The notes: generated by a model not told the origin, from the letters alone. A stretch of DNA of 64,000 nucleotides from Pelolinea submarina (GCF_003966975.1 NZ_AP018437.1:124001-188000); one strand, 5' to 3'. Positions 16,407 to 25,712 are shown, numbered from the stretch's first letter. Program-made: numbers and translations.

Positions 16407-17033
16407 ATGGCTAATGATCCTCAAGTGAATGTACAAGTCGGACGATTGCTGCGCGCGAACACACGCGCTTGCGTGGCAGGCTGTCTGCCCTCACAAAATT
16501 TCCCTCCTTTCGGGTCATTGGTCAGCATCGACCTGGGGCAGGAAATAAGCGCTTACGGCCTGGTCAGTGATATTCATATCGACGACGACGGGCTGGTGCG
16601 CCAACTGGTCACCACACCCAATATCAGTGAAACCGTCATCCAGGACAACCGCGTCAACCGCAACGTACCGGTGGAGCTGAGCGTGCTGTTTGTCGGGCAC
16701 CGCAGCGCGGGCGTCATTTCGCACCGGCTGCCGCCGCGCCCTCCGCTTTCGCTGGACCGCGTGCGCGCCTGCGGCGAGGGGGATGTCTGCGCCTTCACCA
16801 GCGCCGGCAGTTTGGGTTACCTGCGTTTCATTCTGGAGGCCCAGGATCTGCCGGCTGCCGATCTGCTGGCCGCGCACCTGCTGCAGGCCGGGCGCGCCCA
16901 ACGCGACCACGGCGACGAGCAGTGGTTTGCGCGGGCAATCGATAAAGTCATCACCCAACTGCGCGACGATTACGTCCGGCTGATGCCCGTTTTGGAAGCG
17001 CTGGCAGACGTACAGCGCGAACTCGGTATCTAA
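16407..17033 (+). CDS. HerA/NurA-associated HAS-barrel-like protein
   Basis: This roughly 209-residue protein lies between nurA and herA. Its first 100 residues (VNVQVGRLLRANTRACVAGC, then FGSLVSIDL and AYGLVSDIHI) look like the HAS-barrel that forms the N-terminal domain of HerA itself, where it anchors NurA. The rest, about residues 120-209, is helical. A possible reading is that it is a separate HAS-barrel adaptor. The frame begins with a GTG overlapping the nurA stop; the ATG at 16407 is chosen because AGGATG sits upstream. No closer family is recognised. Confidence 0.6.
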   Translation: MANDPQVNVQVGRLLRANTRACVAGCLPSQNFPPFGSLVSIDLGQEISAYGLVSDIHIDDDGLVRQLVTTPNISETVIQDNRVNRNVPVELSVLFVGHRSAGVISHRLPPRPPLSLDRVRACGEGDVCAFTSAGSLGYLRFILEAQDLPAADLLAAHLLQAGRAQRDHGDEQWFARAIDKVITQLRDDYVRLMPVLEALADVQRELGI

Positions 17034-17049
17034 ATTCAGGATAAAAACC

Positions 17050-18771
17050 ATGAGCGAACCTTTGCATCAGAACGAATCTATCGGCATTGTCACCAGCGGC
17101 GGTTTGAAAGAGAACCTGCACGTGCGCCTGAACGGTACACCCCAACAGGTACAGGAAGGCAGTTTCATCGTGATTGACAGCCAGGACTGGAAATTCTACG
17201 GCATTGCCACCGACCTGCAGCTGCAAAGCATCGATCCGCGCTACGCGTTGGAACCCAGCCGCGCGCGCCTGCCGGAGGAATTAGCCGGTTTATTGGACCG
17301 CCAAACCTTGTACACCAACCTGGTCGTACTGCCGGCATTGATGCTGGAGCGCGGCCCTGAACCGGATTCAGCGGATTACAGCGCCTGGCGGCGCGCCATC
17401 GACAGCGGCGACAAAGAAGAACCACGCCCCATGCCGGTCAAGTCCATCCCCGCGCACCACGCTGACGCTTTTCTGGCCGGAGCCGGAGATGTAGCTGAAA
17501 TTTTCGGCAAGCCGGAGGATGAAAGCAACTTCGTGATTGGCTACACCCGCGAACAGGACCATCCGGTTTGCGTCAATCTGGACAAATTGATCCAGCGCTC
17601 TTCCGGTATTTTTGGCGCCACCGGATCCGGCAAATCCTTCCTGACGCGCATGCTGCTGGCCGGATTGATCGACCACAACCGCGCTTCCGTATTGGTCTAT
17701 GATATGCACAACGAATATGGGCTGGACGATACCGCTTCTGACACAGGCGAGAACGTGCGCGGCCTGCGCAGCGGATTCGGCGCCAGCAAAGTGCAAGTGG
17801 TCGGGTTGGGCGGCAGCGCTACCATTCGCGGCAGCGCGCCTGATTTCAACCTGGTGCTGGGCTACAGCGACATTCTGCCGGAAGATGTGGAACTGCTGAC
17901 GCGCGAACTCAACCTGAAGGAAACTACCGCCACCGTGCTGGACGCGCTGGTGCAGTCTCTGGGTAAGGATAAGTGGTTCAAAGCTTTCAAAGCCATGAAG
18001 CGCGGCGCAACCGAAACCACGGACGGGGACAAGAAAGTGCCCGCACCGGACAGCGTGGCCTTTTGGGCCAACCAGAACGGCGTCAACGTGATGGCGGCGG
18101 AAGGGCTGCACGACAAGCTGCGGCGCCTGTTCAACAAACCTTACATCGTCGAGAATCCGCCGGCCGACAGCATCCAAGCCCTGGTGGAAGCGCTCAAGAA
18201 GGGCAAGCACATCGTGCTGTCCTTTGGGGATTACGAAAGCGACCTGGATTACCTGCTGGTCTCCAACCTGCTGACACGCCGCATCCGTGCCGAGTGGGAG
18301 CAGATGACCAACGAATTCCGCGGCAAGAACGGCAGCGAACCGCGCCCGCTGGTGATCGTGGTTGAAGAAGCTCATAAGCTGCTTAACCGCGAGATGGCGG
18401 CGCAAACCACCTTCAGCACCATCGCGCGCGAAATGCGCAAGTACTACGTCACCCTGCTGGTGATCGACCAGCGCCCCTCGCAAATTTATGACGAAGTGAT
18501 GAGCCAATTGGGAACGCGCGTGTGCGGCTGGCTGGGCGACGAAGACGATATCCACGCGGTGCTGTCCGGGCTGGCCGGGCGCGAAGCGCTGCGCGGCATG
18601 CTCTCACGCCTGCAAGCCAAGGAAGAAGTGCTGTTGTTGGGTTGGGGTGTGCCCATGCCCATCCTGGTGCACTCGCGGCGTTACGATGAGCTATTCTGGC
18701 AGGATATCAAAACCAGCAAGAAAGCCGGTTTTGATCAGGCAAAAGTCATTAAGAATCTCTACGGCGATTAA
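17050..18771 (+). CDS. herA: HerA-type ATPase/DNA translocase
   Basis: HerA is a hexameric FtsK/HerA-superfamily motor that drives NurA on DNA. The 573-residue protein has its own N-terminal HAS-barrel (SIGIVTSGGL, then EGSFIVID), a Walker A GATGSGKS at residues 189-196, Walker B LVIVVEEAHKLL around residue 440, and a C-terminal arginine-rich segment with STIAREMRK and VIDQRPSQ. It is preceded by a good ribosome site 16 bp after the middle gene. Its stop codon overlaps, convergently, the last bases of the DUF212 gene. Confidence 0.88.
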   Translation: MSEPLHQNESIGIVTSGGLKENLHVRLNGTPQQVQEGSFIVIDSQDWKFYGIATDLQLQSIDPRYALEPSRARLPEELAGLLDRQTLYTNLVVLPALMLERGPEPDSADYSAWRRAIDSGDKEEPRPMPVKSIPAHHADAFLAGAGDVAEIFGKPEDESNFVIGYTREQDHPVCVNLDKLIQRSSGIFGATGSGKSFLTRMLLAGLIDHNRASVLVYDMHNEYGLDDTASDTGENVRGLRSGFGASKVQVVGLGGSATIRGSAPDFNLVLGYSDILPEDVELLTRELNLKETTATVLDALVQSLGKDKWFKAFKAMKRGATETTDGDKKVPAPDSVAFWANQNGVNVMAAEGLHDKLRRLFNKPYIVENPPADSIQALVEALKKGKHIVLSFGDYESDLDYLLVSNLLTRRIRAEWEQMTNEFRGKNGSEPRPLVIVVEEAHKLLNREMAAQTTFSTIAREMRKYYVTLLVIDQRPSQIYDEVMSQLGTRVCGWLGDEDDIHAVLSGLAGREALRGMLSRLQAKEEVLLLGWGVPMPILVHSRRYDELFWQDIKTSKKAGFDQAKVIKNLYGD

Positions 18772-19229
18772 AGCGGCATCATCGCCAGAACCGCCAGGCT
18801 AATCAAAATTCCCAGGAGAACCCCGGAAACCACTTCCAGGGGAGTGTGGCCAAGCATTTCTTTCAAATCGTCCAATTCATCTTCGCCCAACTGGCCGCTT
18901 TCGAAGAAGCTTTTCATGATGGCGTTGATACGCTCCGCGTGAATGCCGGCCTGGCGGCGCACGCCGGCCGCGTCATAGATCACAATCATCCCAATAGCGG
19001 CTGCCAATGCAAAAACAGCCGAATCGAAACCTTCCTGAATCCCGATGGTAAGCGCCACCGCGGTGACCAACGAAGAATGCGAACTGGGCAGCCCGCCGGA
19101 GCTGAACATGATGCTCCAATCCCAGCGTTTGTTGAGCAAATATTCCAGAGGGAATTTCAGGAACTGGCCAATCATCCAGGCCAAAAAAGCGGCGACTACC
19201 ACACGGTTATGAATAAAATCACTCATCAT
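18768..19229 (-). CDS. DUF212 / divergent PAP2-like membrane protein
   Basis: The 153-residue protein has about four membrane helices and matches the DUF212 family (acid phosphatase/vanadium-dependent haloperoxidase-related). The GGLPSSHSS motif and DAAGVRRQAGIHAERIN, followed by LGHTPLEVVSGVLLG, correspond to the PAP2-like phosphatase motifs. A lipid-phosphate phosphatase role is inferred. Two adjacent ATG codons open the gene and cannot be separated. It lies downstream of xseB with a small gap, probably in the same transcript. Confidence 0.8.
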   Translation of the reverse strand: MMSDFIHNRVVVAAFLAWMIGQFLKFPLEYLLNKRWDWSIMFSSGGLPSSHSSLVTAVALTIGIQEGFDSAVFALAAAIGMIVIYDAAGVRRQAGIHAERINAIMKSFFESGQLGEDELDDLKEMLGHTPLEVVSGVLLGILISLAVLAMMPL

Positions 19230-19237
19230 CTTTTGGG

Positions 19238-19468
19238 TTATTCCTCTGCATCCTGAATTTCGTCGTTCCGATCCAGTTGGCGGACTTTTAGATCAGCCTG
19301 TTCCAACAGCGTCTGGCAGTGCTGCACCAGGGCACGGCCGCGTTCGTACAGGTTCATGGTTTCATCCAACCCGCGCGCTTCGCCCTCTAAAGTCTCCAGG
19401 ATCTCTTCCAGTTCCTGTAGGGCTTCCTCATAATGCATTTGGTCCACTGCTTTTACTTTTTCAGCCAT
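19238..19468 (-). CDS. xseB: Exodeoxyribonuclease VII small subunit
   Basis: The 76-residue acidic helical protein has the family core: YEEALQELEEILETLE, then GLDETMNLYERG and LVQHCQTLLEQADLKV. XseB binds XseA to form exonuclease VII, which degrades single-stranded DNA. The start is taken at the ATG at 19468; a TTG six bases upstream is in frame but less likely. It lies 15 bp after xseA. Confidence 0.9.
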   Translation of the reverse strand: MAEKVKAVDQMHYEEALQELEEILETLEGEARGLDETMNLYERGRALVQHCQTLLEQADLKVRQLDRNDEIQDAEE

Positions 19469-19483
19469 CGGCAATCCTGTCGA

Positions 19484-20716
19484 TTATCCTTCTTTACTAT
19501 GGACTTGTTGTACCTGTGCATCCAGACTACCGTCGGCCAGCTGTACAGCAATGTCCTCTCCTAATTTTACTTGCTTAGCGGAAGTTATTAAGCTTCCCGT
19601 GGAATCTTTAACCAGGGCATAACCGCGCCTTAATATATGCGCGGGATCCAACCCCGTCAGCCGTTCACCAAAATAAACAAGCGTAGACCGGCGGTTTTTT
19701 AAGTCATGATTGATATGCAGCTGCAAGCGCTGACTTAGCCCATCCAGATATTGGCGATCCTGGCGTACCTGCCAAAGCGGCGACTGCCGTTCCAGGCGGT
19801 GGGCTTTCTCATTCAGGACCATGCTGCTGCGGCTGAGAGCTTCCAGCACATTCTGCTGCAAACGCAGTGTCCAGCCGTTCAACTCGGCAGCCAGGTCGCT
19901 GATGTTCGGCACGGCCAGCACAGCCGCGCCGGTGGGTGTGGGGGCGCGCAGATCCGCCGCGAAATCCGTCAGGGTGAAATCTGTCTCGTGCCCAACGCCG
20001 CTGATGACTGGTACCCGCGAGGCGGCCACCGCCCGCACGACGCGTTCATCGTTGAAAGCCCACAGGTCCTCCAGCGAACCGCCGCCGCGCGCTACCAGGA
20101 TGACGTCCGGTTTGACCACACGATTGAGCGCTTCGATGGCATGCACAATTTGGGGCGGAGCATCATCGCCCTGCACCGTGGCAGGGGCCAGCACGACCTC
20201 GGCCAGCGGGTAACGCCCGCGCAGGGTGTTGAGCATGTCCTGCAGTGCAGCGCCGGTGGGCGAAGTAACAATACCGATCAGGCGCGGGTAGCGCGGCAGG
20301 GAACGCTTGCGTTCCTCGTCGAATAAACCCTCGGCTTCCAACTCGGCTTTCAGACGCAAGAATTCCTGGTAGAGCAGCCCTTCACCGGCCGCGCGCAGCC
20401 CGTCCACGTACAACTGGTACTGCCCGCCCTGTTCATACACGCTGATGGAACCGTGCGCTTCCACCGACATCCCATCGCGCAGGGCGCCCTTCAAGCGCCA
20501 GGCTTGTTCGCGCCAAATCACGCAGCGCAGTGAAGCATTGGCATCTTTTAACGTGAAATAGATATGCCCGGATTTAGGCTGGGATAAATTGGATATCTCG
20601 CCCGATACCCAGATATCTATTAAATTCTCATTGCTTTCCAGCACTGCGCGAATATACGCCGTCAGGTCGGAGACACTGTAAATATTGAGGGGTAGGCCGG
20701 ATTCATGCGAAAACAT
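19484..20716 (-). CDS. xseA: Exodeoxyribonuclease VII large subunit
   Basis: The 410-residue catalytic subunit has an N-terminal OB-fold (DIWVSGEISNL, then GHIYFTLKD) and the catalytic core with GIVTSPTGAA, VILVARGGGS, EDLWAFNDE, VISGVGHETD and the APTPTGAA stretch. The C-terminal half is long coiled coil, as usual, and ends in the ILRRGYALVKD segment. Length matches the family. It heads an xseA-xseB-DUF212 unit on the minus strand and is divergent from the HIT-protein gene, whose start is 91 bp away. Confidence 0.93.
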   Translation of the reverse strand: MFSHESGLPLNIYSVSDLTAYIRAVLESNENLIDIWVSGEISNLSQPKSGHIYFTLKDANASLRCVIWREQAWRLKGALRDGMSVEAHGSISVYEQGGQYQLYVDGLRAAGEGLLYQEFLRLKAELEAEGLFDEERKRSLPRYPRLIGIVTSPTGAALQDMLNTLRGRYPLAEVVLAPATVQGDDAPPQIVHAIEALNRVVKPDVILVARGGGSLEDLWAFNDERVVRAVAASRVPVISGVGHETDFTLTDFAADLRAPTPTGAAVLAVPNISDLAAELNGWTLRLQQNVLEALSRSSMVLNEKAHRLERQSPLWQVRQDRQYLDGLSQRLQLHINHDLKNRRSTLVYFGERLTGLDPAHILRRGYALVKDSTGSLITSAKQVKLGEDIAVQLADGSLDAQVQQVHSKEG

Positions 20717-20807
20717 AGGATTAGGATACCTTCACAATAGATGAATGTCAATCAAACAAAGGTTATGCGTTAGAATAAGGGCTGAACGCGGATTTTGAGG
20801 AGTTTAC

Positions 20808-21290
20808 ATGAAACACATCTGGTCGCCCTGGCGCATGAAATACATTCGAGATACGGAAACACCCAAAGGGTGCATTTTCTGCAATGCCATGAAGATGGAA
20901 GACGGTTTGGAAAACCTGATCGTAAAACGGGGCAAACTGGCTTTCGTCATCCTCAACCGCTATCCCTACACCAGCGGGCACGTGATGGTGGTGCCTTACC
21001 TGCACGTCGGAACACTGGCTCAATTGGATAAGGGTACCACCGGCGAAATGACCGAACTGATCCAGCAGGCTGTCCTGACCATCACGGAAGTCTACGAACC
21101 GGAAGGGTTCAACATCGGCGCCAATCTGGGATCGGTGGCCGGAGCGGGCGTGGCCGATCACCTGCACGTGCATATTGTGCCGCGCTGGGCCGGCGACACC
21201 AATTTCATGACTCCTGTGGCGGACGCGCGCGTGATCCCCGAAGACCTGGGCGAAACCCTGGAACGCCTGCAAACTGCCTGGCCGAAATAA
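20808..21290 (+). CDS. HIT-family nucleotide hydrolase
   Basis: The protein has the histidine-triad signature HLHVHIVPRW with the catalytic central His, and the earlier GCIFCNAM and NRYPYTSGHVMVVPY blocks of the Ap4A-phosphorylase-like HIT branch common in bacteria. It probably hydrolyses or phosphorolyses dinucleoside polyphosphates or AMP conjugates; the substrate is not defined by sequence. The two Cys of CIFC could form part of a zinc site. A good GAGGAG ribosome site precedes the ATG. Six bases separate it from the GNAT gene. Confidence 0.85.
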   Translation: MKHIWSPWRMKYIRDTETPKGCIFCNAMKMEDGLENLIVKRGKLAFVILNRYPYTSGHVMVVPYLHVGTLAQLDKGTTGEMTELIQQAVLTITEVYEPEGFNIGANLGSVAGAGVADHLHVHIVPRWAGDTNFMTPVADARVIPEDLGETLERLQTAWPK

Positions 21291-21295
21291 ATATC

Positions 21296-21778
21296 ATGGT
21301 TGAAATTTCTATTCGCCCGGTCGACGACCCGGACCGGGATTGGATCGGGAAACTGATGACCATCCGCTGGAATGATCCCAGCGTGGTGGTGCACGGCGAG
21401 CGCTTCTATCCGGCCGAACTGCCCGGCTACCTGGCTTTTCAAGGCAGCGAACCCTGCGGGTTGATCACTTACAGCATCCAGGGCAGCGACTGTGAAGTTG
21501 TGACACTGGACGCGCTGCTGCCTGCACATGGCATTGGCAGCCGTCTGATTGAAACTCTCAAGGACAAAGCAAAAAAGAGCGGCTGCACACGCTTGTGGCT
21601 GATAACGACCAACGACAATACGGATGCGCTGACTTTTTATCAGAAGCGCGGGTTCCGTATGGCCGCCCTGCACGCGAGCGCGGTGGAACTTGCGCGCCAG
21701 TTGAAACCGCAAATTCCTTTGGTAGCGGAAAATGGCATTCCCATCCGCGACGAAATTGAATTGGAAATGGATTTATGA
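21296..21778 (+). CDS. GNAT-family N-acetyltransferase
   Basis: This 160-residue protein has the GNAT fold: the acetyl-CoA loop LPAHGIGSRLIETL, a strand before it (EVVTLDALL), and TNDNTDALTFYQKRGF near the C terminus. The acyl acceptor is unknown. No clear ribosome site precedes the ATG, so translation is probably coupled to the HIT gene. The stop overlaps the next start in an ATGA. Confidence 0.82.
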   Translation: MVEISIRPVDDPDRDWIGKLMTIRWNDPSVVVHGERFYPAELPGYLAFQGSEPCGLITYSIQGSDCEVVTLDALLPAHGIGSRLIETLKDKAKKSGCTRLWLITTNDNTDALTFYQKRGFRMAALHASAVELARQLKPQIPLVAENGIPIRDEIELEMDL

Positions 21779-22644
21779 GCACCGGTAAGAACCCCCTCCT
21801 GAAACTCGCTTCCTGGAGCGCGCACGCGCTGCCAGCTCCCATAAAAAAAGGTTTTTATAAAGTGCCTTTCCTGGCAACTTTCTTGAGACGCTCCCTGAAT
21901 AAGGCTGCACCGCAGGGTATTACAGAAGTAGAGATTGCCGGAGGCATCCTGGAAGGGATGCGCATGGCATTGGATTTGCAGAGTGAAAAAGATTACTGGC
22001 TGGGCACCTACGAAACCGATTTGCAGGCCGCAGCCCGGAATTTCATCCAACCCGGCATGACCGTTTACGACGTGGGCGCCAACATCGGCTACATCAGCCT
22101 GATAGCCGCGCGCCTGAACGGTCCAAATGGAAAAGTCTTCTCCTTTGAAGCCTTACCGGCCAATATTCAACGGCTGGAGCAAAACCGCGCGCTCAACCAG
22201 CTTGAGGGGCGCATCAGCATCCAACCAGCCGCGGTGGTGGCCGGAAGCGGGCCGGTAACGTTCTTTATGCACCATTCCGGCGCGATGGGCAAGGCCCAGG
22301 GTTCCGCCGGGCGCGAGGAAGAATACCAGCAAAAAATCGAAGTCAACGGTTTGTCTTTGGATAATTTTGTCTACAGGCAAAACCAGCCCCTACCGGCTCT
22401 GGTCAAGATGGACATTGAAGGCGGCGAGGGCATGGCCCTGGAAGGCATGACCCGCATTCTGAAGGAAGCGCCGCCTATCTTCCTGATTGAACTGCACGGT
22501 GAACAAGCCGCGCGCAGCGTTTGGGAACAATTGAGCGCCAACGGCTACAGCCTGCACGAGATGCGTCACGGATACGCGCGCATCGCCGCGCTCGACCAGT
22601 TGGACTGGAAAGCCTACGTGGTCGCCCTTCCGAAGGGTGCCTAA
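21775..22644 (+). CDS. FkbM-family SAM-dependent methyltransferase
   Basis: The 289-residue protein contains the Rossmann-type SAM-binding motif VYDVGANIGYIS, the following acidic FSFEALP, and the FkbM signature LVKMDIEGGEGMALEGM. FkbM enzymes O-methylate sugars or polyketides, so a role in glycan or lipid decoration is plausible but not shown. The start overlaps the GNAT gene stop by four bases. A strong bidirectional hairpin ends the unit. Confidence 0.82.
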   Translation: MSTGKNPLLKLASWSAHALPAPIKKGFYKVPFLATFLRRSLNKAAPQGITEVEIAGGILEGMRMALDLQSEKDYWLGTYETDLQAAARNFIQPGMTVYDVGANIGYISLIAARLNGPNGKVFSFEALPANIQRLEQNRALNQLEGRISIQPAAVVAGSGPVTFFMHHSGAMGKAQGSAGREEEYQQKIEVNGLSLDNFVYRQNQPLPALVKMDIEGGEGMALEGMTRILKEAPPIFLIELHGEQAARSVWEQLSANGYSLHEMRHGYARIAALDQLDWKAYVVALPKGA

Positions 22645-22654
22645 ATTAACACAA

Positions 22655-22681
22655 AAACCGGCCGAAATTCGGCCGGTTTCT
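22655..22681. terminator. Bidirectional terminator
   Basis: AAACCGGCCGAA and TTCGGCCGGTTT form a long near-perfect palindrome between the convergent FkbM and PspC genes, with T-runs on both strands. Confidence 0.85.
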
Positions 22682-22700
22682 ATGTTGCACCATTAGGGGT

Positions 22701-22892
22701 TTAAGGCTCTTCGGGAACAACCAACATCATGACCAGATAGGCCCAGAAGGTTGCGCCGCCGGCAAACAAACCCAACACAAAAAGCAAACGCACGATGGTA
22801 GGGTCGATTTCAATGTAGCTCGCCAATCCAGCGCAAACACCGGCGATCATGCGGTCGTCTTTGGAGCGGTACAATCGTTTAGTCTCATTCAT
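22701..22892 (-). CDS. Small PspC-domain membrane protein (copy 1)
   Basis: This 63-residue protein is a stand-alone PspC domain: KRLYRSKDDRMIAGVCAGL followed by YIEIDPTIVRLLFV and a membrane helix, ending in VVPEEP. PspC proteins are linked to envelope-stress responses in other bacteria; a role in membrane stress is inferred. The ATG at 22892 has a GGAG ribosome site; the longer upstream frame lacks family similarity. A second, longer paralogue is encoded at 37897-38166. Confidence 0.85.
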   Translation of the reverse strand: MNETKRLYRSKDDRMIAGVCAGLASYIEIDPTIVRLLFVLGLFAGGATFWAYLVMMLVVPEEP

Positions 22893-23017
22893 TGTATTTC
22901 TCCTGTTCCAATATTCTATATCATATACGCAGGGAACACCACGGGGTTGCGCATTCAAGCGTGCTTACAACCTTTTTACAAATCATGCGTATTTATAAAT
23001 GAAGTGAGGAAAATATA

Positions 23018-23245
23018 ATGGAAGTAACCAATAGACGACATACCCCCTGGATACTCTGGCCTTTCCGGTTGATCTTTGAACTGATCGAATGGATCCTGCG
23101 CGCGACCGGCAGACTGGTCGCGGCCGTGCTCGGCTTGGTCATCATGATCGTCGGATGCGTGCTGACCCTGACCATCGTGGCCGCCCCGATCGGCATGCCC
23201 ATGATCGTATTCGGCCTGGTGTTGATGGTGCGCGGCATTTTCTAA
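23018..23245 (+). CDS. Small two-helix membrane protein of unknown function
   Basis: The 75-residue protein has a basic N-terminal segment (about residues 1-8), an amphipathic stretch, and two hydrophobic segments (about 28-50 and 52-72) rich in Val, Ile and Gly. A GAGGAA ribosome site lies seven bases before the ATG. No family is recognised. It lies between a PspC gene on the other strand and bacterioferritin; the context does not reveal its job. Confidence 0.6.
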   Translation: MEVTNRRHTPWILWPFRLIFELIEWILRATGRLVAAVLGLVIMIVGCVLTLTIVAAPIGMPMIVFGLVLMVRGIF

Positions 23246-23319
23246 TACGGACAATTTCCCTCCAATTTAGGTGAAATGTTATAATAGCTTTACACGCATA
23301 AAAACCTATTGGAGGAAAG

Positions 23320-23793
23320 ATGAAAGGCAACGAGAAATTACTTGAAAAATTAAATGACTTGTTATCCGATGAATTGACTGCTGTAAATCAGTACATGGTG
23401 CATGCCGAAATGGAAGATAACTGGGCATACACCCGCATGGCCGCTGTCGTTGAAAAACGCGCCATCGATGAAATGAAACATGCCGAGAAATTAATCGAGC
23501 GCATTCTCTTCCTGGAAGGCACCCCCATCGTCAGCAATTACAAAGGGATCTTTATCGGCGCGGATGTCGAAAAGCAGGTCGCCAACGATTGGAAAGCCGA
23601 AGCAGGAGCCATCGAATCCTATAATGACGGCATCAAGCTGGCTTGCAGTGTGGGCGACCACGGCACCGAGCAGCTGCTTAAAAGCATCCTCACCGATGAG
23701 GAAGCTCACATCGACTGGATCGAAGCCCAGCAGGATCAGATCAAACAGGTCGGTATCCAGAACTACTTATCCGAACAGATCAAAGAAGGGTAA
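23320..23793 (+). CDS. bfr: Bacterioferritin
   Basis: The 157-residue protein is the usual length for bacterioferritin and aligns well with the E. coli protein. Ferroxidase ligands are recognisable in DELTAVNQY (Glu), IDEMKHAE (Glu and His) and DEEAHIDW (Glu, His). The Met of DEMKHA matches the haem-binding Met52, so haem binding is likely conserved. It oxidises and stores iron in a 24-subunit shell. A TATAAT -10 element lies at 23280-23285 and a GGAGGA ribosome site precedes the ATG; no clear -35 is seen. Confidence 0.92.
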   Translation: MKGNEKLLEKLNDLLSDELTAVNQYMVHAEMEDNWAYTRMAAVVEKRAIDEMKHAEKLIERILFLEGTPIVSNYKGIFIGADVEKQVANDWKAEAGAIESYNDGIKLACSVGDHGTEQLLKSILTDEEAHIDWIEAQQDQIKQVGIQNYLSEQIKEG

Positions 23794-23834
23794 TCAACTC
23801 AACTTACCCGAATCATCAGAGATTTTTGAAAATT

Positions 23835-23863
23835 AGACCGGAGATTTCTCTCCGGTCTTTTTT
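23835..23863 (+). terminator. Rho-independent terminator of bfr
   Basis: The stem AGACCGGAGA/TCTCCGGTCT with a four-base loop is followed by six T. Confidence 0.92.
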
Positions 23864-23990
23864 ATCCGTGTAGCAGAATTGTTACAAGTAAATTTCATTT
23901 TCCGAACAATTCTTTGATAGATTAATATCCATATTCAATATTTACATTTTCCTAGCACATCATCATCTCAAGCAACAGGAGAACAAAAAC

Positions 23991-25679
23991 GTGAATAAAA
24001 GGACTCTCATCTTTATCGCAGGCGGCGCATTCGTGCTGCTTTTGGGCGGATTCCTGATTTACAACGGCATTCAAAATGCGCAGGTACGCAACTGGGTCGA
24101 GAACAGCATGGCACCGGAGTTCAACCCTGATTCCGATACCGGGAATGTATATCTGCCGGACGAAAAGATGCCCGCCAAATTGCGCAGGGACAAAGATTTA
24201 GCCGAGGCTTACGAAGAACTATCTGAGGCAGTGGGCAAGTACAACGACCAGGTCAGAGAGCTCGACCAAAATGTGGATGAGCTGGTGCATGACCTGAGCA
24301 CTTATGGTAAAGACCGTAATTACAGATACATGAGCATTCCTGTCCAGCGCTACGGGGTCGATGTGGCCTGGTTCAGCCTGCAGTCGCATTACGCCGCTTA
24401 TGTCATCGCAGTGGATTCCTATTGGGTGGAACACTACCCCAACGCTGCAATTCCTTTGATGCGCGTGCCCAAATGCGATTTTGTATATAGTATTGAAGAA
24501 GTCGTCCCGGAGAATGGCCTCATCAACGGTATCAAAAGTCTGTACGGGCTGAGCAAACGGCAGTGCACCTTTAATGAGAGTCTTGATAGCACCGGGCAAG
24601 CCGGCATGCCTGAAGCGGAAGAAGCGGTGGAAGAGGCCGCACCCCAGGCGACCGCAACAACTGTTCCCACCCCTACCGCGCAGCCGCTCTACGCAACCTC
24701 CTCACACTTGGGCTTTGATTGGGGCTACACCTATGACAATGGCTCCAGCATTTACGTGGTGAAGAAGACCGGGGCCGGACAGAAAGTGGTGGCTTACGAT
24801 ATCACCGGCGACGAGCTCGACTTCCGCACCCTTTTCACGATCGAGCCTTCACCGCTGAACGAGCAGGATTTCCTCGTGTCCGCCGACGAGCAGTACATTG
24901 TTTCCGGTAAAAGGGTTTGGCGAATTGACAGCGGCGAGATGGTCAAAGAGATGGATTTTCCCACGCTGGCACTGTCACCGGATAATACCCAACTGGTGGG
25001 TTACCAGACCGATTGGACGGAGGGTCCATCCTATCCGATCAGTGTTTACGATTTTCCGAACCTGAACAAGGCACAGGATTTGATGGTGCTGGAAGCACCG
25101 GACGGACGCTCCATCGCATTCAACTGGAGCGCTTTTTCCGGCACCGGCAAGTACTTCGCGCTGAGCTACCTCATGCGCAGCATCGAGAACGGCTCGACCG
25201 ACCCGGTGGACAGCGGTCTGGTGGTGTGGGAAACCACAGATTGGACTCAAGTCTTGAGCCTCCAGGGTGACGGGGCCACGCTGTACGATCAGGGTGTTTT
25301 CAGCGCAGACGACAACTTTATGGCGGTCAGCGTCAAGACCTTCGCGCCCGGCGGATATTTGTATTCACCCTATACCCGCGTGGAATTGATCGATCTGAGC
25401 GATCCACAGGCGGTTAGCAGTCTGAGCTACAACATGCAGACACCTAACGTGTCGGTGATGGCGCTGGGGCAACGGATAGGCAGCCTGATAGTGCTGGCCT
25501 GCCGCATGGGGAACAGCCAGCAGATCGAGATCGAGGTGGTGGAAGCCGCCAACGGTGAGCTTCTGGACAGCGAGACCATCGAGGACCTGTTCTGGCCATA
25601 TTTTACCCGCTCCGGCATCCTGTACGGCACCGGTTACGGCACGCAACAACCCTACCAGGTATATTTGCCCGGGGAATGA
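23991..25679 (+). CDS. Membrane-anchored beta-propeller-like protein of unknown function
   Basis: A GTG start follows an AGGAG ribosome site. Residues about 5-27 form a single membrane anchor. Residues 55-200 are acidic and helical with conserved-looking Cys in PKCDF and RQCTF. A linker with ATATTVPTPTAQP separates this from a C-terminal domain of about 330 residues with repeated strand-turn motifs (FLVSADEQYIVSGK, LALSPDNTQLVGY, GVFSADDNFMAVS) typical of WD40/PD40 propellers. It probably sits outside the cell. No exact family is recognised. Confidence 0.6.
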   Translation: MNKRTLIFIAGGAFVLLLGGFLIYNGIQNAQVRNWVENSMAPEFNPDSDTGNVYLPDEKMPAKLRRDKDLAEAYEELSEAVGKYNDQVRELDQNVDELVHDLSTYGKDRNYRYMSIPVQRYGVDVAWFSLQSHYAAYVIAVDSYWVEHYPNAAIPLMRVPKCDFVYSIEEVVPENGLINGIKSLYGLSKRQCTFNESLDSTGQAGMPEAEEAVEEAAPQATATTVPTPTAQPLYATSSHLGFDWGYTYDNGSSIYVVKKTGAGQKVVAYDITGDELDFRTLFTIEPSPLNEQDFLVSADEQYIVSGKRVWRIDSGEMVKEMDFPTLALSPDNTQLVGYQTDWTEGPSYPISVYDFPNLNKAQDLMVLEAPDGRSIAFNWSAFSGTGKYFALSYLMRSIENGSTDPVDSGLVVWETTDWTQVLSLQGDGATLYDQGVFSADDNFMAVSVKTFAPGGYLYSPYTRVELIDLSDPQAVSSLSYNMQTPNVSVMALGQRIGSLIVLACRMGNSQQIEIEVVEAANGELLDSETIEDLFWPYFTRSGILYGTGYGTQQPYQVYLPGE

Positions 25680-25712
25680 CTTTTTCATTAACGTAGCTTC
25701 TACCCTACTTGA

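Noticed and set aside
15271..18771. Anti-phage defence island around HerA
   Set aside because: No other defence genes, toxin domains or mobile genes are adjacent; repair is the simpler reading.
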